DNA from: Candidatus Cryosericum septentrionale
GTDB lineage: Bacteria > Caldisericota > Caldisericia > Cryosericales > Cryosericaceae
DNA: 64,000 bases
Reading direction: 5' to 3'
Assembly (NCBI RefSeq): GCF_003570995.1
Contig: NZ_QXIY01000033.1
Span: 1-64,000, forward strand
Part shown: positions 7,682 to 16,345 of the stretch, piece by piece
How positions within the stretch are numbered: the stretch's first letter is position 1
Layout of the letters: every line of letters starts with the position of its first letter
Notes under the pieces: generated by a model
Seen by the model: the letters and a program-made list of their open reading frames with translations, nothing else
What the model was told of the DNA's origin: nothing
The model's database searches: none
Translations under genes and position numbers: made by a program

Positions 7682-9385
7682 ATGTTCGAAAAAGGAAATG
7701 ACAAGAAAGACATTGGCGGCCTTGCACTGTCGCTGGGTATCCGTGACGAGGAAGTCGATTTCTTTGGCAGATACATGGCCAAGATCGATTACCATATTCT
7801 CAATCGCTTGCAGGATAAACCGGATGGCAAGTACATCGATGTGACAGCTATCACGCCGACACCGTTTGGCGAAGGCAAGACTGTCACGACCATTGGGCTG
7901 GGTATGGCGCTGAACAAACTGGGATTCAAGACGGTCAACACACTGCGCGAACCGTCCATGGGTCCAGTCTTTGGTATCAAGGGCGGTGGAACGGGTGGTG
8001 GCAAGTCTTCTCTCTTCCCGATGGAGCAGATCAACCTGCACTTCACGGGTGACATTCATGCAGTGGAGACAGCAACCAACCTGCTGGCCGCCGTGGTGGA
8101 CAACCATATCTCTCAGGGAAACGAACTGGACATCGATCCTCAGAGCATCAGCTGGCGCCGGACCATGGACGTAGAGGACCGGTCAATGCGCAAGCTCACA
8201 ATTCAGTTGACAGAGAAGCAAAATGGCGTCAAGACGGAGACGTCGTACGAGACTGGCTTCGATATTGCCGCTGCTTCACCCATCATGGCCATCATGGGCC
8301 TGACGACGGGATTCGAAGATCTGCACGAGCGTCTGTCGGAGATTGTTGTTGCGCGTAGCCGCAGTGGAGCGGCTGTGACGGTCGCGGATCTGCGTGCAAC
8401 CGGGGGCCTAGCTGCTGTCCTCAAGGATGCCATCTATCCCAATCTGGTTCAGACCGAAGAAGGCACGCCGGCCTTTGTTCACATCGGACCATTCGCCAAC
8501 ATCGCCTTTGGCAACAACTCGGTGCTGTCCGACCGTACTGCACTGAAACTTGGTGACTATGTCGTGACAGAGAGTGGGTTTGGTGCCGACATGGGTTTCG
8601 AGAAACTCATGGACATCAAAATCCGGCAGGCCGGTATGAAGGCGCCTGACTGTGTGGTCATCGTTGCTACGATCCGCGCGCTCAAGATGCACGGCGGTGC
8701 GTTTAGTATCAGGCCAGGCAAGAAGCTTGATCCCGCTCTTGTTTCAGCTGTCAACATGCCGGCACTCGAGCTGGGCTGCGAGAACCTCCGGGTGCATATC
8801 GAGAATGTTCGTTCCTATGGCCTGCCAGTTGTTATCGCTGTCAACAGATTCCCGGACGACACTGCCGAAGAGGTAGCGATGGTTCAGGCCAAAGCCCTGC
8901 AGTTTGGTGCGCTGGCCGCCGTTCCGCACACGTTCTTTTTGGATGGCAGCGAGGGTGGTCTGGAGCTGGCACGCGCTGTCCAGGAAGTGGCATCGACCTC
9001 CAACGTGGGCGTTGTCCACTATCCATATGAATTGACCGATACCATCGAGGACAAGATGCGCAAACTGGTCCGCGCGATCTATCGTGCCAGTGACATCGAT
9101 CTGACGCCTGTGGCGGCCGAGCGCATCAAGGAGTTCACCGCGGCCGGGTATGACAAGTGGCCCATCTGCATGGCAAAGACGCATCTGTCCATCAGTCATG
9201 ATCCCGATGTCAAGGGCGCACCCTCCGGGTACCTGTTCCCAATTCGCGACATTCGTGCTGCGACCGGTGCGCGTTTCCTGTATCCATTGGGCGGAACGAT
9301 GCAGACCATGCCGGCACTCTCCAAGGTCCCTGCCCTGGTGAATATTGACGTGACCGGAGACGGTGTCATCACTGGCCTTCGCTAA
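7682..9385 (+). CDS. fhs: Formate-tetrahydrofolate ligase
   Basis: 567 aa, close to the usual 555-560. Joins formate to tetrahydrofolate with ATP hydrolysis, the entry step of the methyl branch of the Wood-Ljungdahl pathway and a C1 source for purines. The N-terminal P-loop TPTPFGEGKT, the phosphate-contacting REPSMGPVFGIKGGG and the folate-side segment around FANIAFGNNS are all present. ATG 7682 is preceded by AAAGGGGAG. It is followed at 100 bp by rubrerythrin; both suit an anaerobe. No other Wood-Ljungdahl gene is in the window, so a full acetogenic pathway is not implied. Confidence 0.96.
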   Translation: MFEKGNDKKDIGGLALSLGIRDEEVDFFGRYMAKIDYHILNRLQDKPDGKYIDVTAITPTPFGEGKTVTTIGLGMALNKLGFKTVNTLREPSMGPVFGIKGGGTGGGKSSLFPMEQINLHFTGDIHAVETATNLLAAVVDNHISQGNELDIDPQSISWRRTMDVEDRSMRKLTIQLTEKQNGVKTETSYETGFDIAAASPIMAIMGLTTGFEDLHERLSEIVVARSRSGAAVTVADLRATGGLAAVLKDAIYPNLVQTEEGTPAFVHIGPFANIAFGNNSVLSDRTALKLGDYVVTESGFGADMGFEKLMDIKIRQAGMKAPDCVVIVATIRALKMHGGAFSIRPGKKLDPALVSAVNMPALELGCENLRVHIENVRSYGLPVVIAVNRFPDDTAEEVAMVQAKALQFGALAAVPHTFFLDGSEGGLELARAVQEVASTSNVGVVHYPYELTDTIEDKMRKLVRAIYRASDIDLTPVAAERIKEFTAAGYDKWPICMAKTHLSISHDPDVKGAPSGYLFPIRDIRAATGARFLYPLGGTMQTMPALSKVPALVNIDVTGDGVITGLR

Positions 9386-9487
9386 TCTGCCGAACCCGAC
9401 CGGCACTGTGAATATTCCGCTCTGTGGCGTCCGTGCTGATTGGATACAATGGAGTGCAGCAACATAACTTGCGCATGGAGGTGAGCG

Positions 9488-10066
9488 TTGAAACAAACAT
9501 TTCTCAATCTTGGTGCAGCTTTTGTAGGTGAATCCATGGCCCGCAACCGGTACACCATGTACAACAAGGTGGCCCGGACCGAAGGGTTTGAGCAGATAGC
9601 AGGGATCTTCGCGGAGACCGCTGATCAGGAACGGGAGCATGCGAGCATCCTGTTTCATTTTCTCCAGGACATCAAGAAAAAGAACGGTGGCGAACTGAAG
9701 CTCGCAAACGCGGAAGTCCCGCTGGTGCTGGGGACAACGGCCGAGAACCTGCAGGCGGCCATCGACGGTGAACACTATGAGACGACCACGATGTACCCGG
9801 TCTTTGCCGACATCGCCGATCAGGAAGGCTACAAGGCAATCGCGGAGCGCCTGCGTGCCATTGCGCTAGCTGAGGCCCACCATGAGGAACGGTACAGCAA
9901 GCTCCTCAAGGAAGTCAAGGGCCACTCCGTCTTCAAGAAGGGGCACAAGGTGGTCTGGGTCTGCCGCGAATGTGGGTATGTCTATGAGGGGACCGAGGCG
10001 CCGACCAAGTGCCCCGCCTGTCAGCATGCGCAGAGCTTCTATCAGGTCAAGTCGGAGAACTACTAG
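9488..10066 (+). CDS. rbr: Rubrerythrin
   Basis: 192 aa cytosolic peroxide-scavenging protein of anaerobes. The N-terminal four-helix diiron domain shows ESMARNRYTMY, ETADQEREHA and AEAHHEERY with its Glu/His ligands; the C-terminal rubredoxin-like domain has the two Cys pairs CRECGY and CPAC that hold one FeS4 iron. TTG 9488 is used because GGAGGTGAGCG precedes it at correct spacing and the protein begins exactly as family members do (FLNL..AF.GES). A strong hairpin follows the stop. Confidence 0.95.
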   Translation: MKQTFLNLGAAFVGESMARNRYTMYNKVARTEGFEQIAGIFAETADQEREHASILFHFLQDIKKKNGGELKLANAEVPLVLGTTAENLQAAIDGEHYETTTMYPVFADIADQEGYKAIAERLRAIALAEAHHEERYSKLLKEVKGHSVFKKGHKVVWVCRECGYVYEGTEAPTKCPACQHAQSFYQVKSENY

Positions 10067-10082
10067 AGTCAGAGAGACAGTC

Positions 10083-10108
10083 ATGGGGCCTGCTCCGGCA
10101 GGCCCCAT
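10083..10108 (+). terminator. Hairpin terminator after rubrerythrin
   Basis: An 11-bp perfect stem (ATGGGGCCTGC / GCAGGCCCCAT) with tetraloop TCCG lies 17 bp after the rubrerythrin stop. The downstream sequence is only weakly T-rich. Confidence 0.6.
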
Positions 10109-10123
10109 TGTGTCTGACGGCGC

Positions 10124-10834
10124 ATGAGCACGCGCATCGACAACTGTTTCGTCTGTTCACCGGATAACCCGGCCGGTCTCCATCTCCGTTTTGACATGAG
10201 GGACGGAACCAGCACGGCTGAGTTCTTGCTGGATTCGGCGTTCGATGGGTATCACGGCGTGACGCATGGAGGCATCCAGGCGGCAATCCTGGATGACGCA
10301 ATGGCCAACATCTTTTTCAGCATGGGGCTTCCGGCGTTCACCGTGGACATCCATGTGCGCTACCACCGGCCGATGTATTCCGACCGGAAGTACCGGGTCG
10401 AGGCCAGGCTGGCCGAAGACCGTGGCAGCCGTATCAAGGCGACAGAAGCATGCATCAAAGACCTCGCAAGCGGTGAGGTCGTGACCGAGGCGATGGCGAC
10501 GTTTCTTATCGGCCGAAGTCTCTTGGAGAGTGTCAGGAGTAAAACCGAAGATGAGCACCAACAACAGGAAAGCCACATCGAAATTGAGTCGGACGCAGGA
10601 GCTGCAGAAGAAGTATCCGGGCCACAAGCCCATTCCGCCGAGTACGCGGACAGTGGTCATCACGCTGGCAGCGACAGTCATCCTGTCGCTGTTGCTGGTG
10701 TTCGCCTTCCTCAAGAAGGCTCAGACCCCACAGGCGGTAGGCAACAAGTACGTTGTGCTGGAGACGAGCATGGGCACGATCAAGCTTTTACTCGACGGAG
10801 ACAAGGCTCCCAGGACCGTCACCCAGTTCCTTGA
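10124..10834 (+). CDS. PaaI-type hotdog thioesterase with out-of-frame C-terminal extension
   Basis: Residues 1-135 are a hotdog-fold acyl-CoA thioesterase: CFVCSPDNPAGLHL at the start, then YHGVTHGGIQAAILDDAMA, the active-site helix with its HGG, and VRYHRPM. The fold is complete by about base 10530. The frame then runs on for about 100 low-complexity residues and overlaps the cyclophilin gene by 284 bp in another frame. A TAA at 10540-10542 in a neighbouring frame would give a normal-length protein, so a frameshift or sequencing error near 10500-10540 is possible. The catalytic domain call is firm; the C-terminus is not. Confidence 0.75.
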   Translation: MSTRIDNCFVCSPDNPAGLHLRFDMRDGTSTAEFLLDSAFDGYHGVTHGGIQAAILDDAMANIFFSMGLPAFTVDIHVRYHRPMYSDRKYRVEARLAEDRGSRIKATEACIKDLASGEVVTEAMATFLIGRSLLESVRSKTEDEHQQQESHIEIESDAGAAEEVSGPQAHSAEYADSGHHAGSDSHPVAVAGVRLPQEGSDPTGGRQQVRCAGDEHGHDQAFTRRRQGSQDRHPVP

Positions 10835-11225
10835 GAACGTCGTGGGTGGCAAGTACGATGGACTTACCTTCCATCGGGTCGTGAAGGGATTCATGATCCA
10901 GGGGGGCGACCTCAATGGCAATGGTACGGGAGGCGGAGCGATCCGCTTCGAGAAGACCGACATCGGCCACGTCCGGGGTGTCATCTCCATGGCGGCATCG
11001 TCAGAGGCGGGAGTCACGCAGTCGGACATGCAGTTCTTCATCATGGATGGCGACTACACCAACCTGGATGGCAAGTTCGCAGCGTTTGGCCATGTTGTCG
11101 AAGGTATGGACGTCGTGGACAAGATTGCGAACGTGCCGGTCGGAGAGAATTCCAGCATGCCTGATGAGATGTCGGTCCCTCTCACCAAGATCACTATCAT
11201 TCGGGCGACCGAAGTCGCCAACTAG
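10551..11225 (+). CDS. Membrane-anchored cyclophilin-type peptidyl-prolyl isomerase
   Basis: 224 aa. A basic cytoplasmic stretch (about 30 residues) precedes one transmembrane helix (TVVITLAATVILSLLLVFAF), so the isomerase domain lies outside the membrane, where it would help fold exported proteins. The cyclophilin domain has FHRVVKGFMIQGGD, GTGGGAIRFE and SDMQFFIM. ATG 10551 is preferred; an AGGAG lies about 13 nt upstream. The coding start overlaps the thioesterase frame, and the stop is 9 bp before a second, cytosolic cyclophilin. Confidence 0.85.
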   Translation: MSTNNRKATSKLSRTQELQKKYPGHKPIPPSTRTVVITLAATVILSLLLVFAFLKKAQTPQAVGNKYVVLETSMGTIKLLLDGDKAPRTVTQFLENVVGGKYDGLTFHRVVKGFMIQGGDLNGNGTGGGAIRFEKTDIGHVRGVISMAASSEAGVTQSDMQFFIMDGDYTNLDGKFAAFGHVVEGMDVVDKIANVPVGENSSMPDEMSVPLTKITIIRATEVAN

Positions 11226-11234
11226 GAGTGTCAC

Positions 11235-11720
11235 ATGGAAGAAAAGAACAGGGTTGTCCGTATGGAAACATCCAAGGGTACGATGAAACTCGAGCTGTAC
11301 GCCACTCGGGCGCCCAAGACTGTCGAGCGGTTCATGACGGCCGTAAACGCCGGCAAGTATGACGGCCTCAAGTTCCATCGCATCATCAAGGACTTCATGG
11401 TTCAAGGCGGCGACCCACAGAGCAACGGCATGGGCGGAGGCAGCGTCAAGTTCGAGGGCTCGGACGTCAAGCACATTCCCGGCGTCATCAGCATGGCGGC
11501 TCAGCAGGCACACGTCGACCAGTCCGACATGCAGTTCTTCATCATGACCAGCACGTCTGACCAGCTGGATGGCAACTACACCGCGTTCGGACATGTCACA
11601 AAAGGCATGGAGGTTCTGGGGGCCATCGCGGCGACACCCGTTGCCCAGGCACCGTGGGGCGAATGTTCACGTCCTGTCGAGGACGTGTGCATCGTCAAGG
11701 CGTCCGAGATTCTCGACTAG
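11235..11720 (+). CDS. Cytosolic cyclophilin-type peptidyl-prolyl isomerase
   Basis: 161 aa single-domain cyclophilin with the catalytic FHRIIKDFMVQGGDP, the MGGGSVKFEG loop and SDMQFFIM; no signal or membrane segment. It is paralogous to the membrane-anchored gene just upstream and shares its operon (TAGGAG between them). The last 85 bp of this gene, together with the following spacer, are repeated at 12623-12716 upstream of the second degV copy, showing that its 3' end was inside a tandem duplication unit. Confidence 0.9.
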   Translation: MEEKNRVVRMETSKGTMKLELYATRAPKTVERFMTAVNAGKYDGLKFHRIIKDFMVQGGDPQSNGMGGGSVKFEGSDVKHIPGVISMAAQQAHVDQSDMQFFIMTSTSDQLDGNYTAFGHVTKGMEVLGAIAATPVAQAPWGECSRPVEDVCIVKASEILD

Positions 11721-11739
11721 GAGGAATTGGAAGGCCCTC

Positions 11740-12582
11740 ATGGCTATTCACATTGTAACGGACTCCACAAGTTACCTTCCCACTGGTTTTGCCGAACAGC
11801 ACGACCTTCCCGTCGTGCCGCTCAAGGTTTCGGTCGACGGAATATTCTTCCGCGAGTTTGTGGAGATATCTGCTGATGTCTTCTACGCGAAGCAGAAAGC
11901 TGGAGCCAAGTCTGGCACCACGCAGCCCGGCCCCGAGGATTTCATCACGGTCTACACCAAGTTGCTCGCAAAACCGGACGACGAAGTGTTGAGCATTCAC
12001 CTGTCAGCTGCCATGAGTGGAACACTCAACAGCGCGTACATTGCAGCGGAGCAGACCGATCCCAGGCGCATCCATCTCTATGATGTGCGGACGTCAGGTC
12101 TCGGGCTCGGGTTCATGGTCATGCAGGCCGTCAAGCTGGTTGCGGGCGGAGCCGGCATCGACGGCATTATCACGATGCTGGACGGGATGCAGCCACGCAC
12201 GCATATCTACTTTCTCGTTGGCACAATGAAGTATCTCGTCGAAGGCGGACGTGTCGGGAAGGCGGCCGGCGTCGCAGCCGGCATCCTGCAGATCAAGCCC
12301 ATCCTCACGGTCAAGGACGGTATCGTCGACGTGTTCGAACGGCCGCGAACCATGCGGACAGCCCGAGACCATATGTGGGCAATCATCGACCAGGCGGTCG
12401 TACGGGGTATCGAGCACATTGGGTTCCACTATGCGGGTAACAGAGCCGAGGTCGAGGCCATGCGGACTGAGTTCACGAGGCGCACAGGTATTCCCTCCGT
12501 CCTCAGCCAGCTGGGCCCTTGTATCGGGTGTCATACGGGACCCGAGGCCATGGCAGTCGTCATCGTCGACAAAGCAGTCTGA
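11740..12582 (+). CDS. DegV family protein, tandem copy 1
   Basis: 280 aa EDD-fold DegV/FakB family; characterised members bind a fatty acid and present it to a kinase (FakA) or carry lipids. Signatures: HIVTDSTSYLP, GTTQPGPEDF, SIHLSAAMSGTLNSA and YLVEGGRVGKAAGVAAGI. In the third motif this copy and copy 2 have Ala where copies 3-5 have a second Ser (HISS), which could alter ligand contacts. ATG 11740 lies 10 bp further from GGAGG than in copy 2 and uses an extra GGAAGG. No fakA gene is in the window. Confidence 0.9.
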   Translation: MAIHIVTDSTSYLPTGFAEQHDLPVVPLKVSVDGIFFREFVEISADVFYAKQKAGAKSGTTQPGPEDFITVYTKLLAKPDDEVLSIHLSAAMSGTLNSAYIAAEQTDPRRIHLYDVRTSGLGLGFMVMQAVKLVAGGAGIDGIITMLDGMQPRTHIYFLVGTMKYLVEGGRVGKAAGVAAGILQIKPILTVKDGIVDVFERPRTMRTARDHMWAIIDQAVVRGIEHIGFHYAGNRAEVEAMRTEFTRRTGIPSVLSQLGPCIGCHTGPEAMAVVIVDKAV

Positions 12583-12622
12583 ACAAGATGGCTAACCTGG
12601 GCGCAGCGGCGAACTCGGACAA

Positions 12623-12716
12623 AACCTGTCGCCCAGGCACCGTGGGGCGAACGTTCACATCCTGTCGAGGACGTGCGCATCGTTAAGGCGTCCGAGATTC
12701 TCGACTAGGAGGAATT
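12623..12716. repeat. Duplicated cyclophilin 3' end marking the degV duplication junction
   Basis: Bases 12623-12716 repeat 11635-11728 (the 3' end of the cytosolic cyclophilin gene plus its GGAGGAATT leader) at a constant offset of 988 bp with a handful of substitutions. The reading frame is no longer used here. The other side of the junction is the spacer ending GAACTCGGACAA after copy 1, which in the spacers after copies 2 and 3 continues differently. The duplicated unit was therefore cyclophilin tail plus degV plus part of the spacer. Confidence 0.9.
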
Positions 12717-12717
12717 T

Positions 12718-13560
12718 ATGGCTATTCACATTGTAACGGACTCCACAAGCTGCCTTCCCATTGGTTTTGCCGAACAGCACGACCTTCCCGTCGTGCCGCT
12801 CAAGGTTTCGGTCGACGGAGTATTCTTCCGCGAGTTCGCGGAGATATCTCCTGATGCCTTCTACGCGAAGCAGAAAGCTGGAGCCAAGTCTGGCACCACG
12901 CAGCCCGGCCCCGAGGATTTCATCGCGGTCTACACCAGGTTGCTCGCAAACCCGGACGACGAAGTGCTGAGCATTCACCTGTCAGCTGCCACGAGTGGGA
13001 CACTCAACAGCGCCCACATTGCAGCCGAGCAGACCGATTCCAGGCGCATCCATCTCTACGATGTGCGGACGACAGGTCTCGGGCTCGGGTTCATGGTCAT
13101 GCAGGCCGTCAAGCTGGTTGCGGGCGGAGCCGGCATCGACGGCATTATCACGATGCTGGACGGGATGCAGCCTCGCACCCATATCTACTTCCTCGTTGGC
13201 ACAATGAAGTATCTCGTCGAAGGCGGACGTGTCGGGAAGGCGGCGGGCGTCGCAGCCGGCATCCTGCAGATCAAGCCCATCCTCACGTTCAAGGACGGGA
13301 TCGTCGACGTGTTCGAACGGCCGCGAACCATGCGTGTCGCGAAGGAGCGCATCAGGGTACTTATCGACCAGGCGGTCGTACGGGGCATCGAGTACATTGG
13401 GTTCCACTATGCGGGCAACAGAGCCGAGGTCGAGGCCATGCAGACTGAGTTCACGAGGCGCACAGGTATTCCGTCCGTCCTTAGCCAGTTGGGCCCTGTC
13501 CTCGGGTGCCTTACGGGACCCGAGACCGTGGCAGTCGTCATCGTCGACAAAGCAGTCTGA
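12718..13560 (+). CDS. DegV family protein, tandem copy 2
   Basis: 280 aa, nearly identical to copy 1 over its whole length, so these two are the youngest pair. It keeps HIVTDSTS, TTQPGPEDF and EGGRVGKAAG; the third motif reads SIHLSAATSGTLNSA. Near the C-terminus copy 1 has PCIGCHTGPE and this copy PVLGCLTGPE. The start is behind GGAGGAATTT at ideal spacing. The following 64-bp spacer is almost the same as that after copy 3, implying an older duplication with the same boundaries. Confidence 0.9.
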   Translation: MAIHIVTDSTSCLPIGFAEQHDLPVVPLKVSVDGVFFREFAEISPDAFYAKQKAGAKSGTTQPGPEDFIAVYTRLLANPDDEVLSIHLSAATSGTLNSAHIAAEQTDSRRIHLYDVRTTGLGLGFMVMQAVKLVAGGAGIDGIITMLDGMQPRTHIYFLVGTMKYLVEGGRVGKAAGVAAGILQIKPILTFKDGIVDVFERPRTMRVAKERIRVLIDQAVVRGIEYIGFHYAGNRAEVEAMQTEFTRRTGIPSVLSQLGPVLGCLTGPETVAVVIVDKAV

Positions 13561-13624
13561 ACAAGATGGCCAACTTGGGCGCAGCGGCGAATTCGGACAA
13601 GAATGAGTCGGAAAGGGGCCAAGC

Positions 13625-14467
13625 GTGAGCATCCATATTGTAACGGACTCCACAAGCTATCTTCCCATTGGTTTTGCCGAACAGCACGACCTTCCCGTCG
13701 TGCCGGTCAAGGTCTCGGTCGACGGAGTATTCTTCCGCGAGTTTGTGGAGATATCTCCTGATGTCTTCTACGCGAAACAGAAAGCTGGAGCCAAGTATGG
13801 CACCACGCAGCCCGGCCCTGAGGATTTCATCACGGTCTACACCAAGTTGCTGGCAAACCTGGACGATGAAGTGCTGAGCATTCACCTATCATCCCGCGTG
13901 AGTGGGACGCTCAATAGCGCGTACATTGCAGCCGAGCAGACCGATCCCAGGCGTGTCCATCTCTATGATTCGCGGACGTCCGGTCTCGGGCTCGGGTTTA
14001 TGGTCATGCAGGCCGTCAAGCTGGTTTCGGGTGGAGCCGGCATCGACGGCATTATCAAGGCGCTGGACGGGATGCAGCTACGCACGCATATCTACTTCCT
14101 TGTCGGTACAATGAAGTATCTCATCAAGAGCGGGCGCATCGGCAAGGCGGCGGGCGTCGCAGCCAGCATCCTGCAGATCAAGCCCATCCTCACGGTCAAG
14201 GACGGTATAATCGATGTGTATGACAGGCCGCGCACCATGCGGGCCGCCCTAGACCGCATGTGGGGGCTCATCGACCAAGCGGTCGTACGGGGCATCGAGC
14301 ATATTGGGTTCCACTATGTGAGCAATAGAGCCGAGGTCGAGGCAATGCAGACTGAGTTCACGAGGCGCACAGGTATTCCGTCCGTCCTTAGCCAGCTGGG
14401 GCCGGGCGTCGGGTGTCATATGGGACCCGAGACCGTGGCAGTTGTCATCGTCGACAAAGCAGTCTGA
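13625..14467 (+). CDS. DegV family protein, tandem copy 3
   Basis: 280 aa, GTG start behind GGAAAGGGG. It is close to copies 1 and 2 over most of its length but differs in regions likely to touch ligand: SIHLSSRVSGTLNSA (second Ser present) and YLIKSGRIGKAAGVAASI instead of VEGGRV. The second half (DVYDRPRTMRAA) matches copy 4 better than copies 1 and 2, which have DVFERPRTMR, so this gene may be a recombinant between lineages. Confidence 0.9.
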   Translation: MSIHIVTDSTSYLPIGFAEQHDLPVVPVKVSVDGVFFREFVEISPDVFYAKQKAGAKYGTTQPGPEDFITVYTKLLANLDDEVLSIHLSSRVSGTLNSAYIAAEQTDPRRVHLYDSRTSGLGLGFMVMQAVKLVSGGAGIDGIIKALDGMQLRTHIYFLVGTMKYLIKSGRIGKAAGVAASILQIKPILTVKDGIIDVYDRPRTMRAALDRMWGLIDQAVVRGIEHIGFHYVSNRAEVEAMQTEFTRRTGIPSVLSQLGPGVGCHMGPETVAVVIVDKAV

Positions 14468-14531
14468 ACAAGATGGCCAACCTGGGCGTAGCGGCGAATT
14501 CGGACAAGAATGAGTCGGAAAGGGGCCAAGC

Positions 14532-15374
14532 GTGAGCATCCATATTGTAACGGATTCAACCAGCTATTTGCCGGCGGGTTACGCACAACAGCACGGGGTC
14601 GACGTTGTTCCCCTCCGGATCACGATCGATGGAGTGCTTTACCGGGAATTCGTGGACATTGCTTCAGATGAATTCTATATGAGACAGGAGTCCGGCGCGA
14701 AGGCTGTAACATCGCAGCCGGGACCGGAGGAGTTTGTCGGGCTCTACAAGAGGTTGTTGCAGAACCCGGAGGATGAGGTTCTCAGTATTCATATCTCCAG
14801 CCTCATGAGTGGAACGCTGAATAGTGCGCATGCGGCAGCCGCGATGATAGAGTCGCAGCGGGTGGTCCTGTATGACAGCAGAAGCAGTGGTCTGGGCCTT
14901 GGATTCATGGTCATGGAAGCCGTTCATCTGGCTGAGACAGAAGCAACCGTGCCTGACATTGTGGCGGCGTTGGATGCGATGCAGGCTCGCATACATATCT
15001 ACTTCCTGGTGGGCACGCTGGAATACCTGGTGGCGGGGGCTCGTATCGGCAAAGCGGCCGGTGTTGCGGGCAGCATCCTGCAGATCAAGCCAATCCTGAC
15101 GATCAAGGACGGCATGATCGATGTGTACGACAGGCCGCGCACCATGCGTGTCGCGAGGGAGCGCATCTGGGCACTTATCGACGGCGCAGTTGGGCACGGA
15201 GTCGACCATGTGGGATTTCACTATGCGGGCAACCGTGCCGAAGTCGAAGCTCTTCAACAGGAGTTTGAACGCCGGACAGGTATTCCGTCTGTCCTCAGCC
15301 AGCTGGGCCCTGTCGTCGGCGGCAATACGGGGCCCGAGACGCTGGGCGTTGTCATCGTCGACAAAGCAGTGTAA
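14532..15374 (+). CDS. DegV family protein, tandem copy 4
   Basis: 280 aa, GTG start, with the same 64-bp spacer upstream as copy 3 but a clearly more diverged coding sequence (HGVDVVPLRITIDGVLYREF, KAVTSQPGPEEF, SIHISSLMSGTLNSA). The end, TGPETLGVVIVDKAV, is still shared with copies 1-3. It is therefore an older paralogue with its own ligand-pocket residues. A hairpin after its stop may separate it from copy 5. Confidence 0.9.
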   Translation: MSIHIVTDSTSYLPAGYAQQHGVDVVPLRITIDGVLYREFVDIASDEFYMRQESGAKAVTSQPGPEEFVGLYKRLLQNPEDEVLSIHISSLMSGTLNSAHAAAAMIESQRVVLYDSRSSGLGLGFMVMEAVHLAETEATVPDIVAALDAMQARIHIYFLVGTLEYLVAGARIGKAAGVAGSILQIKPILTIKDGMIDVYDRPRTMRVARERIWALIDGAVGHGVDHVGFHYAGNRAEVEALQQEFERRTGIPSVLSQLGPVVGGNTGPETLGVVIVDKAV

Positions 15375-15375
15375 T

Positions 15376-15408
15376 GTGAAACGGGGGAGAGAAACCTCCC
15401 CCTTTCAC
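15376..15408 (+). terminator. Hairpin after degV copy 4
   Basis: GTGAAA-C-GGGGGAG pairs with CTCCCCC-TTTCAC around the loop AGAAAC, a 13-bp stem with one bulged C, beginning just after the stop. There is no long T-tract, so partial termination or processing is as likely as full termination. Confidence 0.5.
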
Positions 15409-15474
15409 GGCCATGTGAGCAGTCCCGCTGTCTCCGCCGGCGGGACGAATGCGCAAGCGGAGAAGGAGTCGACA

Positions 15475-16323
15475 ATGGCCATCCACATCGTAACAGACAG
15501 CACGGCGTGCCTGCCGCAAGGGTATGCCGAAGAGCATGGCGTCACGGTCGTTCCACTCAAAGTCTCACTCGACGGCGAGTACTTCCGGGATGGCATCGAC
15601 ATTGCGAACGACGAGTTCTACCGCCGCCTCGTGGCAGGCGCAACAGCGGCCAGCACGCAGCCGTCACCCGACGAGTTCGCGTCCGCATATCGCGCCATTC
15701 TGGACAAGGATCCCGAAGGAGACATCGTCTCGATTCACATCAGTTCACGCATGTCGGGCACGCTCAATGCGGCTCTCACTGGGCGCAACCAGCTGGACAC
15801 GGTTCACGTCCGGCTGGTGGATACCTGGAATGCTGCTCTGGGTGTCGGATTTCCGACGATGCGAGCAGTGGAGCTCGCCGCGGCAGGGGCGCTGCTGTGG
15901 CAGGTCGTCGCCGAGGTGGAGGCGCTGTGTCTGCGGACCCATACCTACTTCGTGCTCGACTCCCTCAAATACCTCGAGAGAGGCGGGCGCATCGCAAAGG
16001 CTGCTGCCATCGCCGCCAGCATCCTGAAGATCAAGCCCATCCTCACTTACATCGAGGGGGTCGTGGATGTCGTGGACCGTCCCCGCACCAAGAAAGTTGC
16101 GCTGGAGCATCTGTGGGCAATCATCGACAAGCATGTGCAGAAGGGGATCGAATACCTCGGGTTCCACTACGGCGCCAACCGGGTCGAGCTGGAGGACTTC
16201 CAGCGTGAGTTCACGTCCAGGTACAACCTGCCGAGCATTCTGACCCAGCTTGGGCCTGTCGTCGGGACATATTCGGGGCCCGACTTGATCGGAGTCGTCA
16301 TTACGGAGAAGAAGTCACCATAG
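15475..16323 (+). CDS. DegV family protein, tandem copy 5
   Basis: 282 aa, the most diverged of the five: TACLPQGYAEEHGVTVVPLK, AASTQPSPDEF, SIHISSRMSGTLNAA, YLERGGRIAKAAAIAASILKIKPIL. ATG 15475 follows GGAGAAGGAG. It shares fold and order of motifs but little of the near-identity seen among copies 1-3. It ends 22 bp before the TPR/CofE-like gene and may be cotranscribed with it. Confidence 0.9.
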   Translation: MAIHIVTDSTACLPQGYAEEHGVTVVPLKVSLDGEYFRDGIDIANDEFYRRLVAGATAASTQPSPDEFASAYRAILDKDPEGDIVSIHISSRMSGTLNAALTGRNQLDTVHVRLVDTWNAALGVGFPTMRAVELAAAGALLWQVVAEVEALCLRTHTYFVLDSLKYLERGGRIAKAAAIAASILKIKPILTYIEGVVDVVDRPRTKKVALEHLWAIIDKHVQKGIEYLGFHYGANRVELEDFQREFTSRYNLPSILTQLGPVVGTYSGPDLIGVVITEKKSP

Positions 16324-16345
16324 CCGACAACGGACGGGAGAAACC

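Noticed and set aside
8744-9775. 343-codon frame on the minus strand
   Set aside because: Antisense to fhs and the start of rubrerythrin, no motif.
11740-15374. Degv array considered as assembly artefact only
   Set aside because: Copies 3-5 differ substantially from each other and from copies 1-2, so most of the array must be real; only the 1-2 pair needs read support.
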